47,581 nucleotides of DNA from contig JAITMQ010000074.1 in NCBI GenBank assembly GCA_031277225.1, positions 1 to 47,581 on the forward strand, in the 5' to 3' direction. This stretch comes from Clostridiales bacterium (lineage in GTDB: Bacteria; Bacillota; Clostridia; Lachnospirales; WRAX01). The notes below the pieces were generated by a model that saw nothing but the letters and a program-made list of their open reading frames with translations, searched no databases and had not been told where the DNA came from. Below, in pieces: positions 1 through 9,643 of the stretch (position 1 is the stretch's first letter; each line of letters begins with the position of its first letter). The position numbers and the translations under genes were made by a program.

Positions 1-10
1 CGGGCTGCAA

Positions 11-2158
11 ATGACCATGAAAGAGGCCTTGCAAAGCTTTGAGAGGGCCGAAATTGACTATCAATCGAATAGCCAAAACTGGTTCTATCTCTACAATCCC
101 ATGTCGCTTTTTGTGGGGGTTGCGGGCGGCGCGCTTGTTGTTTTCACGGATATTCGCTGGCCTGTTCACAAAATTGCCACAGAAGCGGACGGAATTGTTA
201 AATACCGCGTGTATATAAATTCCGCAGATATGCTCTTTCTCTATTCGAATATTCTGCGGGACAGCTTTGACGAAAATGTGGAATATGTGCCGTATTCCTT
301 CAATGTCATGCCCGATGGCGGCGGCGGCAAGCGTTATGGCCCCTATCAATCGCCGCTTGGCGACTTTGTGGATATGCTTGCAGAATCCATAGTAGGCAAT
401 GAATTCCAGACCGATTTTACGGTCATGCGCCATATTAATATTGTTGACGGGCTTGCAACCGGCTTTGCTTCCACCGAAATGCTATATGAGCTTGTCGCGC
501 AAAACACTTATTATATTGTCGAATATCAAATGAGCGTGCGCGAAGGGCTGATTGACCAGCATATTCTGGAAAATACCGCCGAAGTAAACGGCTTCGACCA
601 TTCGGCCGAGGCGGTCTATGGCAATAAAGTTGTGGATAAGTCCATGGTTACAGCCAGCAATTTGGCGGCTGTTACAATTGTAATTAATCCCGACGAGGCG
701 CAATTGGCCGAAGACGGCAAATACACCATAATCGACACACAAAACGACAATCTCGCCTTTTATTTGGGAACTGTTATGCTTAGCGCATGGAATGGCTTCG
801 CGTGGATTCCAATGCCTTTGACAAATTCGGACTCGGGCGAATTGTGGACATGGATGCTTATCGGCTCGAATGAATTGCATATAGTTGTGCCGGACGAAAC
901 GCGCCTGCTGCTGACCTATACAGCCCTTATCAGGGGCGAAGCGGGGCAGACCGTGGATATTTTCAACTCCATTAGGGTTGCCGAAGAATATACCGACTAT
1001 ATCGAGGAAAGCTTCTATATTGAGGACACCCACGGCAGCTCCGGCGGCGAACGTAGATATGTGGCCGTCTTGAAGAATGACGCGGACGACCCGATGATAT
1101 TCCTGTTCGGTTCGGTTTTTGCCCTATATGTCGGCTATCCCTTTGCGGGTTGGGAAGATATTCCATTGCCGCCGGGGGTTGAACGCAGCTTTTTAGTCGG
1201 GCAGACGACATTCTACTTTTTGGCGATGGAAACCTCGGTGGCAGACGGCGCGGTATTTGATAATGCCTGGCGAACGCCCACTCATGGCTTTATTTACGCC
1301 GTTGTGGAGCTTGAGCCGCCGGAGGGCTATGAGTTGCCCGATGACCCGATAACGCTCTTCGCCTATACGCCGCCAACCCCGCAACAGCTGGAAGACCTTG
1401 GCGAAAAGGGCAGCGAGCTGCTCCAGATTTCGGATAATATTACCATCTCGAACACGAGAGCCGATTTTGAGCCGATTTTTGTCGACCTTTTGATGAACAA
1501 AAACGCCATAGGTGGACCCATGGTGGGCGGCGAGTTTAATTTCGCGATTTTTGATGAGGACGGTATTCAGGTGAATTTTGCGACGAATAATCAAGTCGGG
1601 CTGATTACATTCCCCGGTATGGAATTTTCCGAGCCGGGCTTCTATGAATTCACGGTAAGAGAAACCTTTGCGCCGCCGGGCTGGGTGCGGGATGAGCGTG
1701 AATGGCCGATAATAATCGAGATTATTTACGCTCAAGGCGAACTGCAGGCTATAGTTTCCTATCCCGAAGGAATTCCCGGCTTTGTGAATAACTATCAGGG
1801 CGAACAATGCGGCCTGATTGAGTTTCCGTGCATAAATTTTGACGCGCCCGGCATTTATGAATTCACGCTTAGGGAATTAACCCCCTCGGGCGGCGGCTGG
1901 ACGACGGACGACAGCGAAATTCCGGTAATTGTCGAAGTCGTAGAAGACGAACATGGCAATCTTATCGCCACAATAAGCTATCCCGACGGCTTCCCGACCT
2001 TCACGAATACCTATACCCCGACGACGGTGTGCTTTGTTCCAAGCGCAAGAAAAACGGCAGTCGGCGCGCCGCTGCCCTGCGCGAGATTCAGATTCGGGCT
2101 GTTCAACGAAGCAGGCGAATTAATCGATTCGGCGACGAATGGGTCTATACCCGCTTAA
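11..2158 (+). CDS. Surface protein with tandem pilin-isopeptide (FctA/Spy0128-like) domains; probably partial at both ends
   Basis: Long ORF; GGEFNFAIFDEDG...GFYEFTVRET and APGIYEFTLRE motifs; no signal peptide at the called start and no LPXTG-type C-terminus; stops inside a third domain (FRFGLFNEAGELIDSATNGS). Confidence 0.6.
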   Translation: MTMKEALQSFERAEIDYQSNSQNWFYLYNPMSLFVGVAGGALVVFTDIRWPVHKIATEADGIVKYRVYINSADMLFLYSNILRDSFDENVEYVPYSFNVMPDGGGGKRYGPYQSPLGDFVDMLAESIVGNEFQTDFTVMRHINIVDGLATGFASTEMLYELVAQNTYYIVEYQMSVREGLIDQHILENTAEVNGFDHSAEAVYGNKVVDKSMVTASNLAAVTIVINPDEAQLAEDGKYTIIDTQNDNLAFYLGTVMLSAWNGFAWIPMPLTNSDSGELWTWMLIGSNELHIVVPDETRLLLTYTALIRGEAGQTVDIFNSIRVAEEYTDYIEESFYIEDTHGSSGGERRYVAVLKNDADDPMIFLFGSVFALYVGYPFAGWEDIPLPPGVERSFLVGQTTFYFLAMETSVADGAVFDNAWRTPTHGFIYAVVELEPPEGYELPDDPITLFAYTPPTPQQLEDLGEKGSELLQISDNITISNTRADFEPIFVDLLMNKNAIGGPMVGGEFNFAIFDEDGIQVNFATNNQVGLITFPGMEFSEPGFYEFTVRETFAPPGWVRDEREWPIIIEIIYAQGELQAIVSYPEGIPGFVNNYQGEQCGLIEFPCINFDAPGIYEFTLRELTPSGGGWTTDDSEIPVIVEVVEDEHGNLIATISYPDGFPTFTNTYTPTTVCFVPSARKTAVGAPLPCARFRFGLFNEAGELIDSATNGSIPA

Positions 2159-2201
2159 ATTGAGCTATGGTTATAGGGCGCGCTTCGCGCGCCAAGCCGG
2201 G

Positions 2202-2279
2202 GGGCGGCCTAAAGGCCGCCCTGCGCGGGCGCGCGCCAGCGTTCCCGCCCGCCCACCCCACTCGGCGCGCGCCCTTAGG
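2202..2279. repeat. Direct repeat copy 1 with palindromic head GGGCGGCCTAAAGGCCGCCC
   Basis: Near-identical to 2572-2650 by inspection. Confidence 0.85.
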
Positions 2280-2571
2280 TTGCCGAGGAGTGATGAGAAG
2301 ATGATTCCGATATGCGCGTGGCGCATAAGGAAAAAAGTGGCAACAAGCTGCGAAATTTTGGCCAAAAAGATATGTGTCGGCAGCTTGTCTGCGCACTCTG
2401 AGGCGTAGCCAGAGCGAAGCTCTGCGCCCCGCCGCATAGCGGCGTCTGCGGCGCAAGGCGAGCAACTTGCGGATAAAGAGGTTTTTGGGAAAATAATGCC
2501 GAATTCGCCTATCTTTCAAGAAGGGCGGAGCTGGTGGTTTTGCGGGAGATTTCCGCTTCGCGGGGAGCACA

Positions 2572-2650
2572 GGGCGGCCTAAAGGCCGCCCTGTGCGGGC
2601 GCGCGCCCGAGTTCCCACCCGCCCACCCCACTCGGCGCGAGCCCTTAAGG
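2572..2650. repeat. Direct repeat copy 2 of the 2202-2279 element
   Basis: Shares GGGCGGCCTAAAGGCCGCCCTG.GCGGGCGCGCGCC...CCGCCCACCCCACTCGGCGCG.GCCCTTA. Confidence 0.85.
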
Positions 2651-2732
2651 CTGCCGCAGAGCTTCGGCCCGGATACGCCTTAGGAGCTAGTGCGTAGCAC
2701 CGCGCACCGGCTTCGGGATTTGCCTACATTTT

Positions 2733-2754
2733 AGGGCGGCCTTAAGGCCGCCCT
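2733..2754. repeat. Perfect 22-nt palindrome AGGGCGGCCTTAAGGCCGCCCT
   Basis: Self reverse-complementary; same core as the two upstream repeat heads. Confidence 0.85.
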
Positions 2755-2771
2755 TCGACTGTAGACAAAGC

Positions 2772-4739
2772 TTAATATTGCAAAATCGGATTGCCGATAA
2801 GTTCCGCAAAGGTTTGAAGAAGCTCATCTTCGCCAAACATGCTTATATTCCAAATCGCTTCCAGGGTTTGTATATGCGGATCGTTGCGATGTTGCCAACC
2901 CGGGTGAAAAGTTCCGTCAATATCAATATACAGTTCATTAGTAATGCCGCGAAAATATTCAAGCCCTTGCAGAACATTGTAAAAATGGCGGTTAAGGGTA
3001 ATGCCCGAGGCCTCTGCCGTCAATGCTCCAAGCATAAACGAAGAAACTGTGCCCCAATCATCCAAACCAATTTCATAGTTGGCCCAAACTAAATATTGAG
3101 TTTGGAACATTTTAATGCGGTCTTCCAAGGTCCAATTAAAGTCCTCTTGTTGGCTTATAAATCCAATTCGTTCAAAAATTCGGTCAGCATGGCGACCAAG
3201 TATGGGCATATGGTCGCCAAAAAAGACAATGATGGTTGGAGTATCTCGACTTTCAACAAAATCGGCCAGTCTGCCAAGTTGTTTGTCAGCATCAAATATG
3301 CCTTGCAAAAATGAATTAAGGCGGGCGGTTTCATTATCATCTAAGTATGCACTTTCGGACATAATGTCCAAATTTAATCGACCATATTTCATCGGCTCAA
3401 ATCCCCAATGGTTTTGCATGGATACGCCAAAAAGAAATAGTGGAATGTCATCTTGTTCTGCCAGAACTATCTGCTCTATAATTCTGTCCGTGAAATATTC
3501 ATCGGATATAAATTGCCCTCTATATATTGCATTTGGCATTTGTTCGCGAGCAATAAATTCATCAAAACCAATCAATGGATAGATTATATTGCGATTAAAA
3601 AAACCGCCGTCAAATGGATGAACTCCCACGGTTCTGTATCCGTTTTCACGAAATAAATGCGGCATAGTTGTCGGAATCTTGCGAGAAAAATAGCGGTTTG
3701 GATTTTCATGAGGAACATAAAAGCGAGAGCCAAAAAACACATGGGGCATACCGCTTAGAAATTCAAATTCTGTGCTAGCAGTGCCACCTCCAAAAACGGG
3801 CACTAATACATTGCCGCTTAAATTGCCATAAGAAAGGCGGCGAAAATTTGGAATGGGATATTGAGAAAACGTTACATTGTACAGAATTGTCGGGTCTATA
3901 AAGGCTTCTGACATAATAACTATAACATTTGGTATAATGGGTTCGGCTTCTTCTTCGGCATATTCTATGTATTCATTTTTGTAGTAATCCGGCGCATAGC
4001 CTATGTAATATAATATGCCACTTGCGTTATAAACACCGGGGTTTTCAGGGATGACCAATAACCCGTCTACAATTTCAGAAATATCGGCATCACTTCTGCC
4101 GTTTTGCCCTGAAAGTTCAGAGAAAAACCCCAGCAACATTCCGTGATTCCTATACCTGTCAGTAACAGTTCCATATTGCAATCCAAGGGCATTATGAATA
4201 TGATTTGTAATAAAATTACTTGTGGAAAACACAAGCAAAAAAACCACAGCAACAGGCAGTATAGCCAATCTTCTCAAAAAATTTATACTAAGCTTGGCAA
4301 AATAAAGCGGCAAATGAAGCGATATTACGAGCAAGACACCAAAGATTAACAAAGGGGATATTACAACAGCCCCGGCCTCCATAACTTGAAAAGCCGCGCC
4401 CGCCAAAAAAATATCCGAAGGCACAAAAACGCCGCCCGCTATCATTAGCTTAAAATAATTCACAATATAGCCCAACAGCAAAACAAAAGAAACGATTCCA
4501 TAGGCAATGAGTATAGAACCTACAAAGCAATACGCAACAAGAGCCATAAGCATTATAACAAGCACCGAAAGCAGCAGAGAGCCAACACTTTCCCACGCAT
4601 TAACAAATAAACCTGCGGAGGATGCCGGATTGAGCATTTCAAGCGCCATAAATAATAAAAACGGGAAAATGGCTGCATATCCCCATAATACCGGGCGAAT
4701 GCGTTTTTGGTCAATCATTCTCAAACAGCTCCTTTGCAA
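2772..4739 (-). CDS. LTA synthase-like sulfatase-superfamily membrane protein (phosphoglycerol transferase type)
   Basis: N-terminal TM helices then PNVIVIMSEAFIDPT...GGTASTEFEFLSG...VGVHPFDGGFFNRN...IIVFFGDHMP. Confidence 0.8.
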   Translation of the reverse strand: MQRSCLRMIDQKRIRPVLWGYAAIFPFLLFMALEMLNPASSAGLFVNAWESVGSLLLSVLVIMLMALVAYCFVGSILIAYGIVSFVLLLGYIVNYFKLMIAGGVFVPSDIFLAGAAFQVMEAGAVVISPLLIFGVLLVISLHLPLYFAKLSINFLRRLAILPVAVVFLLVFSTSNFITNHIHNALGLQYGTVTDRYRNHGMLLGFFSELSGQNGRSDADISEIVDGLLVIPENPGVYNASGILYYIGYAPDYYKNEYIEYAEEEAEPIIPNVIVIMSEAFIDPTILYNVTFSQYPIPNFRRLSYGNLSGNVLVPVFGGGTASTEFEFLSGMPHVFFGSRFYVPHENPNRYFSRKIPTTMPHLFRENGYRTVGVHPFDGGFFNRNIIYPLIGFDEFIAREQMPNAIYRGQFISDEYFTDRIIEQIVLAEQDDIPLFLFGVSMQNHWGFEPMKYGRLNLDIMSESAYLDDNETARLNSFLQGIFDADKQLGRLADFVESRDTPTIIVFFGDHMPILGRHADRIFERIGFISQQEDFNWTLEDRIKMFQTQYLVWANYEIGLDDWGTVSSFMLGALTAEASGITLNRHFYNVLQGLEYFRGITNELYIDIDGTFHPGWQHRNDPHIQTLEAIWNISMFGEDELLQTFAELIGNPILQY

Positions 4740-6192
4740 TTTTGAAAAGCTCTTCTGCCAAATGGTTGTAACCGGCTTGGATTACTAAAATATAGTCATC
4801 TTGATGCAACACATTGAAATCAAATATTTCTTCCACTACAGATTCCGAAATAAAGACCATGTTGCGATACAGGAAGAGTTCATAAAAGCAAGTGCTGCCA
4901 ATGGCATATATTCTACCTGACTTTTCAATGTTCAAAACACGATAGTGAGATATAAATTCGCGACCTTGGGCATAGAACTCTGTAAAATGCCTGTCGACAA
5001 AATATACTTGCCCATTGATTGGGCTTATAAAAGGTGCCGATACCAGATAATTAGCCCAAACCGGAGAAGCCTGCCCTCTATGTATATATGCCGGCACATC
5101 AATTTTGTAAATCAATGCAACGGACAGCATGTCCACTTGCTCTGAAGTCAGATTTTCCAAATTTCCTAAAAGCCTCTGTAAATAGTGAACAGTGGGCCAT
5201 GCGGCGGGTCTAATATTCGATAAATTGTCGGAATATATCAGAAATCCTGTATAGATGGCGTAAAAGCCCATTTCATATAGTTGCGCAGCTCGATTTACGC
5301 AATCTATTGTATGAACCATATATCGCATTTCATACATTCCTAATTGAGAAACGAAAGATGGCACAGCCAATGAGTCAGGAATAGTTACTGCATAAAGTTC
5401 ATTCGCTACGGCAAAGCGATGTATTTCTTGTGGATTCCGATTGGCCGGCCCCATCATATACACGGTCAATATTATGTCTTCAAAGCCCAGGGCGCGTATG
5501 CGCGCTACACTCTCAAAGCTGTAGACTTGAGGGATAAAGCGATAGCGAAGTTCCGGGAAATATTCGGCTATTGCATATAAAGCGGCATAATTTGTTGCTT
5601 TAGTGTCGGTGATTATGCGCGGCCCGGGGTTTTCCCGCAAAAAACACATAAGCATATCAAGATTCATAGGGGTAAAGCGATTAAATATCCTATGACCCAT
5701 GAATTCCTCGTAGGTCATAATGCCATCTCTTATTCCCGGTATGCGATTAGATATAGTATTCCAGCTATGGTTAAGAACAATTTTTCCGTCGCCGGAAGTT
5801 ATCATATCAAGCTCTATATACCTAAATTGTAAAGATGCGGCATTGGCCAATGCTTCCAAGGAGTTGGAATTTTCATAACCCTCTATTGCGGCAGCTGCAT
5901 GAGCAACCAAAGCCAGCCCCGTAGAGTGTTTCGGCATATCGTTGTTTTGCGCAGAATTTATGTAATACTCGCATTTGTCATCGCCTTCTAAATCGGCGAA
6001 AGAAGCTGTTTCAAGAGTTTCTTCAATGGAAAGGGGTTCGGATTCTTGATGGGGCGAATAAGTTAAAGTCGATGCCTCTAAAGAAGTAGTTTGGTCAACA
6101 GCACAAGAGGATTTTATTAAGCAACAAAGAGCAAGACATATGGAATAGATCCACTTTTTAATAGTTAATTTTGACATCTTGTTCATTAGCAA
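4711..6192 (-). CDS. Glycerophosphodiester phosphodiesterase-like lipoprotein/exported protein
   Basis: VAHAAAAIEGYENSNSLEAL...FRYIELDMITSGDGKIVLNHSW matches the GDPD motif series; overlaps the LTA synthase-like ORF by 29 bp. Confidence 0.75.
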   Translation of the reverse strand: MLMNKMSKLTIKKWIYSICLALCCLIKSSCAVDQTTSLEASTLTYSPHQESEPLSIEETLETASFADLEGDDKCEYYINSAQNNDMPKHSTGLALVAHAAAAIEGYENSNSLEALANAASLQFRYIELDMITSGDGKIVLNHSWNTISNRIPGIRDGIMTYEEFMGHRIFNRFTPMNLDMLMCFLRENPGPRIITDTKATNYAALYAIAEYFPELRYRFIPQVYSFESVARIRALGFEDIILTVYMMGPANRNPQEIHRFAVANELYAVTIPDSLAVPSFVSQLGMYEMRYMVHTIDCVNRAAQLYEMGFYAIYTGFLIYSDNLSNIRPAAWPTVHYLQRLLGNLENLTSEQVDMLSVALIYKIDVPAYIHRGQASPVWANYLVSAPFISPINGQVYFVDRHFTEFYAQGREFISHYRVLNIEKSGRIYAIGSTCFYELFLYRNMVFISESVVEEIFDFNVLHQDDYILVIQAGYNHLAEELFKIAKELFEND

Positions 6193-6242
6193 CTCCTATC
6201 CCATCAAATCCACTATATTTTGACAGAGCAATTATTTTGTCA

Positions 6243-6271
6243 ATTATAACATCTATGAGTTGCAATTGCAA
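6243..6271 (-). promoter_or_regulatory. Sigma-A type promoter TTGCAA-N17-TATAAT for the GDPD gene
   Basis: Reverse strand: -35 6271-6266, -10 6248-6243, 17-nt spacer, upstream of the start at 6192. Confidence 0.6.
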
Positions 6272-6339
6272 GGTATTTTTTGATAATTTTTTTGCAACGG
6301 CAATATTCCCTTAGGTATAGGGTGTGTGGTAACTTTACA

Positions 6340-6355
6340 GAAAAGTGTACTTTTC
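6340..6355. repeat. Operator-like palindrome GAAAAGT-GT-ACTTTTC
   Basis: 7-nt arms are exact reverse complements; extends into a longer inverted pair with 6481-6496. Confidence 0.6.
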
Positions 6356-6476
6356 CGAAAGGCGTAATAAATCAATAATACCACACCATTTGGGCAATGT
6401 CAAATGTTTTTTCGGTACTTTTTGGACACAATTTCCCTGCAAAAAAGTAAATTATTGCTAATTCAGCCTAAAAATG

Positions 6477-6510
6477 ACTTTTTCGGAAAAGTACACCTTT
6501 CCGAAAAAGT
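6477..6510. repeat. Inverted repeat ACTTTTTCGGAAA-N8-TTTCCGAAAAAGT
   Basis: 13-nt perfect arms (6477-6489 / 6498-6510) just upstream of the GT2 gene. Confidence 0.75.
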
Positions 6511-6547
6511 ACGCGCAAAATCGCCCGAAGGGTTTAGAGGTGCTAAA

Positions 6548-7489
6548 ATGGCTGATAGCAATGATTGCAAGAAAATAAGCGTGGTTGTTCCATGTTACAA
6601 CGAGGAAGAATGTGCGCCCATATTCCTAAAAGAGGTCTTGCAAGTGGCCGCCGACATGCCAGCGGATTTCGAAATAATCTTCGTTGACGACGGCTCTAAA
6701 GACGACACTTTGAATATTTTGCGCGCCCTGGCAAAAAACCACGCACAGGCGCGCTATGTGGCGCTGTCCCGCAATTTCGGCAAAGAAGCGGCATTATTGG
6801 CGGGTCTTGAGGCCTCAACGGGGGATTATGTCGCCGTTATGGACGCCGATTTGCAAGACCCGCCGTCGCTCATCCCGCAGATGTATTCGCTTATCACCGA
6901 AGGGGGCTTTGACTGCGTGGCCACAAGAAGGGTTACAAGGGAGGGCGAACCGCCAATTCGCTCCTTTTTCGCCCGCATGTTTTATCGCTTGATAAACAAA
7001 ATTTCCGACACAAAAATGGTTGACGGCGCAAGGGATTTTAGGATGATGACGCGGCAAATGGCGGATGCCGTGCTGACTTTAAAAGAATACAATCGCTTTT
7101 CCAAGGGTTTGTTCAGCTGGGTTGGCTTTAACACAAAATGGCTTGAATATACGAATGTTGAGCGCGCGGCGGGCGAAACCAAATGGAGCTTTTGGAAACT
7201 TTTTGTATACTCAATAGAGGGCATTGTTTCGTTTTCCGTAAAGCCGCTGGCCATATCTTCGCTTTTTGGCATACTCTTTTTCGTGGCGGCAATTTTAGGC
7301 GGAATTTTCATCGCGGTGCGATGGTTAATTTTTGGCGACCCCGTGCAGGGCTGGGCTTCCACCCTATTCATCATACTTTTTGTTGGCGGAATACAGCTGC
7401 TTACAATGGGAATTTTAGGGCAATATTTGGCGCGGTCCTATCTTGAAACAAAAGGGCGGCCTGTCTATATTATTAAGGAGAGGGGTTAA
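6548..7489 (+). CDS. Family 2 glycosyltransferase (DPM1/GtrB-like, polyprenyl-phosphate type)
   Basis: SVVVPCYNEEE, FVDDGSKDDT, DADLQDPP, two C-terminal TM helices; start moved from 6404 to the ATG at 6548 preceded by AGAGG. Confidence 0.9.
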   Translation: MADSNDCKKISVVVPCYNEEECAPIFLKEVLQVAADMPADFEIIFVDDGSKDDTLNILRALAKNHAQARYVALSRNFGKEAALLAGLEASTGDYVAVMDADLQDPPSLIPQMYSLITEGGFDCVATRRVTREGEPPIRSFFARMFYRLINKISDTKMVDGARDFRMMTRQMADAVLTLKEYNRFSKGLFSWVGFNTKWLEYTNVERAAGETKWSFWKLFVYSIEGIVSFSVKPLAISSLFGILFFVAAILGGIFIAVRWLIFGDPVQGWASTLFIILFVGGIQLLTMGILGQYLARSYLETKGRPVYIIKERG

Positions 7490-7494
7490 ATAAC

Positions 7495-9630
7495 ATGAAT
7501 ATGGAAAAATTTAAAGAAATAACCTCAACAAAGCGGTTTATTTTTATCTTTTGCGGAATTTTGGGCGCGCTTGCTTATATAGCGATATATGGCGTCGCTT
7601 TCTTGAATTTCACGAATACGGAGTGGCTGATTCACACTTGGAGCGACCTAACACAGCATTATTTGGGCTGGAATTTTTTCCGAAATTCGGATTGGCATTT
7701 TCCGATTGGCCTAATGGACAATATCACCTATCCATTTAGAGAATCGGTGCTGTTTACCGATTCAATACCGCTATTCGCCGTAATTTTCAAGCTTTTATCG
7801 CCAATATTGCCCGAAAATTTTCAATATTTCGGCCTATTTGGAATTATATGCTTTTTCCTGCAAGGCGCGGTCGCAGGCCTGCTTTTGAAAAGATTATGCG
7901 ATAACACGGCCTATTCAATTATAGGCTCGATATTCTTTATCCTGTCCACCACAATGATATTTCGCATGTATTTACATACCGCCCTCGCCGCGCATTTCAT
8001 AATTTTGCTCTGCATATATTTTTGCGTAACAAAGGACGATTCGCCGAGAAGCCTTAAAACAAATATTTTCATATGGGGCGGGCTTGCGGTGCTTGCTTGT
8101 GTTATTCATATATACTTTGTGCCCATGGTTCTCGGCTTTATGGCCTTTTATCTCTTGGACGACTATCTAAACGACAAAAATATTGTAAGACCGCTAATTA
8201 TCACCGCTTGCTCAATAATTGTGCCGCTTTTGGTTCTAACTGTCTTGGGGGCATTCTATAATAGCGCAGACCCCACAATTATAGGGCTAAGAATTTTTGG
8301 TGCGAACCTACTTACCTTTTTCCATCCAATCAGAGGAGCTTCGGCATTTCTTGGTGAAATTCCGATGGTGCATCAAGCGCAATTTGAGGGGAGCGCATAT
8401 CTTGGCTTGGGCATAATTATCGGCTTGCTTGTTATGCTTGCCCTTTTCATCAAGAGGCGTTTTCAAACCAAAAAGCAAAAAAAGAAGAAAAAATTCGGCA
8501 AACTCATTTTCAGAAGACGCGTTTTGATTTCGGTCTTTGTTGCAATATTTACGATTCTTGCCATATCCCCGGTTGTGAGGTTCGCGGACACGGTTCTTTT
8601 TGAATATTCTCTTCCGCGTTTCATCGAAGATGCTTGGGGGATATTTAGAGCAACGGGGAGATTTATTTGGATACCTGCATATCTCCTCATTCTCGCCGTC
8701 ATTTGGAAAATAAAAAGCGAACTCAAAATCAATCATGCAATTGCCGTTTTGGCTGTATTACTTGTGGTGCAAATTGCGGATTTGGGCGGGCATTATTTAA
8801 ATTTAAGGCACGGAATTATTGAAAATTCCGAGCAACGAGTTCCGCTTGCATCAAGCGGTTGGGAATATCTTGCACAGGACGAAAATCTCCACCATTTTTT
8901 CTTTTTCGACAATTGGATTACCGACAATCGAGAAGACAGGGCCTCATATTATGAAATCGGCATCATAGCCCTGCGAAACGGCATGACAACCAGCGATTTT
9001 TATATGGCGAGAAGGGATGAATTGGCGATAATTGAGCATAGAAGGGCCGAGAGGGCGCGTATTCTGCGCGGAGAGGCGCGGGGCGACATGGTGTATCTTT
9101 TTAGGGATTTTGAGAGGGCTATGTCGAATGTGCTGTATCTTTACGAAATAGACCATTTTGTCGTTGGGACAAAAAATCCGATTGAATCTTTAACGGCAAT
9201 GGATTTTCAAGATTTATTGCGGACTTATTCATTGGGCGACGAAATAGCGTTGACGCGAAGAAGCCCATTTCAGTTTCAGGGCTGGAGTCCGCCGGATTCT
9301 ATTGGGACTTTTACGGACAGGCGAGAGGCCGTTTTGGCAATGAATATTGATAGTGAAAATGACTTGATATTGTTCATGGATATATTTGCCATGCTAACCG
9401 ACGCGCCGGTTGAAATTTACATAAACGACGCTTGGCTTGGAAGGGCCGATTTCCAAATCGGCGTAAACTCGATAAGAATCCCCAAAGAGTTTCATCCGGA
9501 TGAAAAATTGGAGATTAAATTTAGGTTTACAAGCTTTATTTCGCCGCGGGAAATGGGCTTGCACGCGCCCGAAAATCTTGAATATGGGCTGGTTGTGCGC
9601 GCATTTGTTATTGTTGAGGACATGCCCTAA
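7495..9630 (+). CDS. Polytopic membrane protein, probable DUF6311-like cell-surface glycosylation protein
   Basis: Many TM helices, extracellular C-terminal domain, adjacent to GT2. Confidence 0.6.
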   Translation: MNMEKFKEITSTKRFIFIFCGILGALAYIAIYGVAFLNFTNTEWLIHTWSDLTQHYLGWNFFRNSDWHFPIGLMDNITYPFRESVLFTDSIPLFAVIFKLLSPILPENFQYFGLFGIICFFLQGAVAGLLLKRLCDNTAYSIIGSIFFILSTTMIFRMYLHTALAAHFIILLCIYFCVTKDDSPRSLKTNIFIWGGLAVLACVIHIYFVPMVLGFMAFYLLDDYLNDKNIVRPLIITACSIIVPLLVLTVLGAFYNSADPTIIGLRIFGANLLTFFHPIRGASAFLGEIPMVHQAQFEGSAYLGLGIIIGLLVMLALFIKRRFQTKKQKKKKKFGKLIFRRRVLISVFVAIFTILAISPVVRFADTVLFEYSLPRFIEDAWGIFRATGRFIWIPAYLLILAVIWKIKSELKINHAIAVLAVLLVVQIADLGGHYLNLRHGIIENSEQRVPLASSGWEYLAQDENLHHFFFFDNWITDNREDRASYYEIGIIALRNGMTTSDFYMARRDELAIIEHRRAERARILRGEARGDMVYLFRDFERAMSNVLYLYEIDHFVVGTKNPIESLTAMDFQDLLRTYSLGDEIALTRRSPFQFQGWSPPDSIGTFTDRREAVLAMNIDSENDLILFMDIFAMLTDAPVEIYINDAWLGRADFQIGVNSIRIPKEFHPDEKLEIKFRFTSFISPREMGLHAPENLEYGLVVRAFVIVEDMP

Positions 9631-9643
9631 AGGAGGTCAAGCA

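Noticed and set aside
482-1807. Large antisense ORFs opposite the surface protein (e.g. 482-1033, 1193-1807)
   Set aside because: Composition is that of shadow ORFs opposite a GC-biased gene; no SD, no recognisable domains.
2139-2618. ORFs in the palindrome island (2139-2408, 2145-2618, 2171-2437)
   Set aside because: Arg/Pro/Ala low-complexity translations of GC palindromes; no SD or domain.
2733-2754. Rho-independent terminator for the LTA synthase-like gene
   Set aside because: Strong palindrome but on the gene's strand it is followed by TAAAATG, not a T-run; treated as a dispersed repeat.
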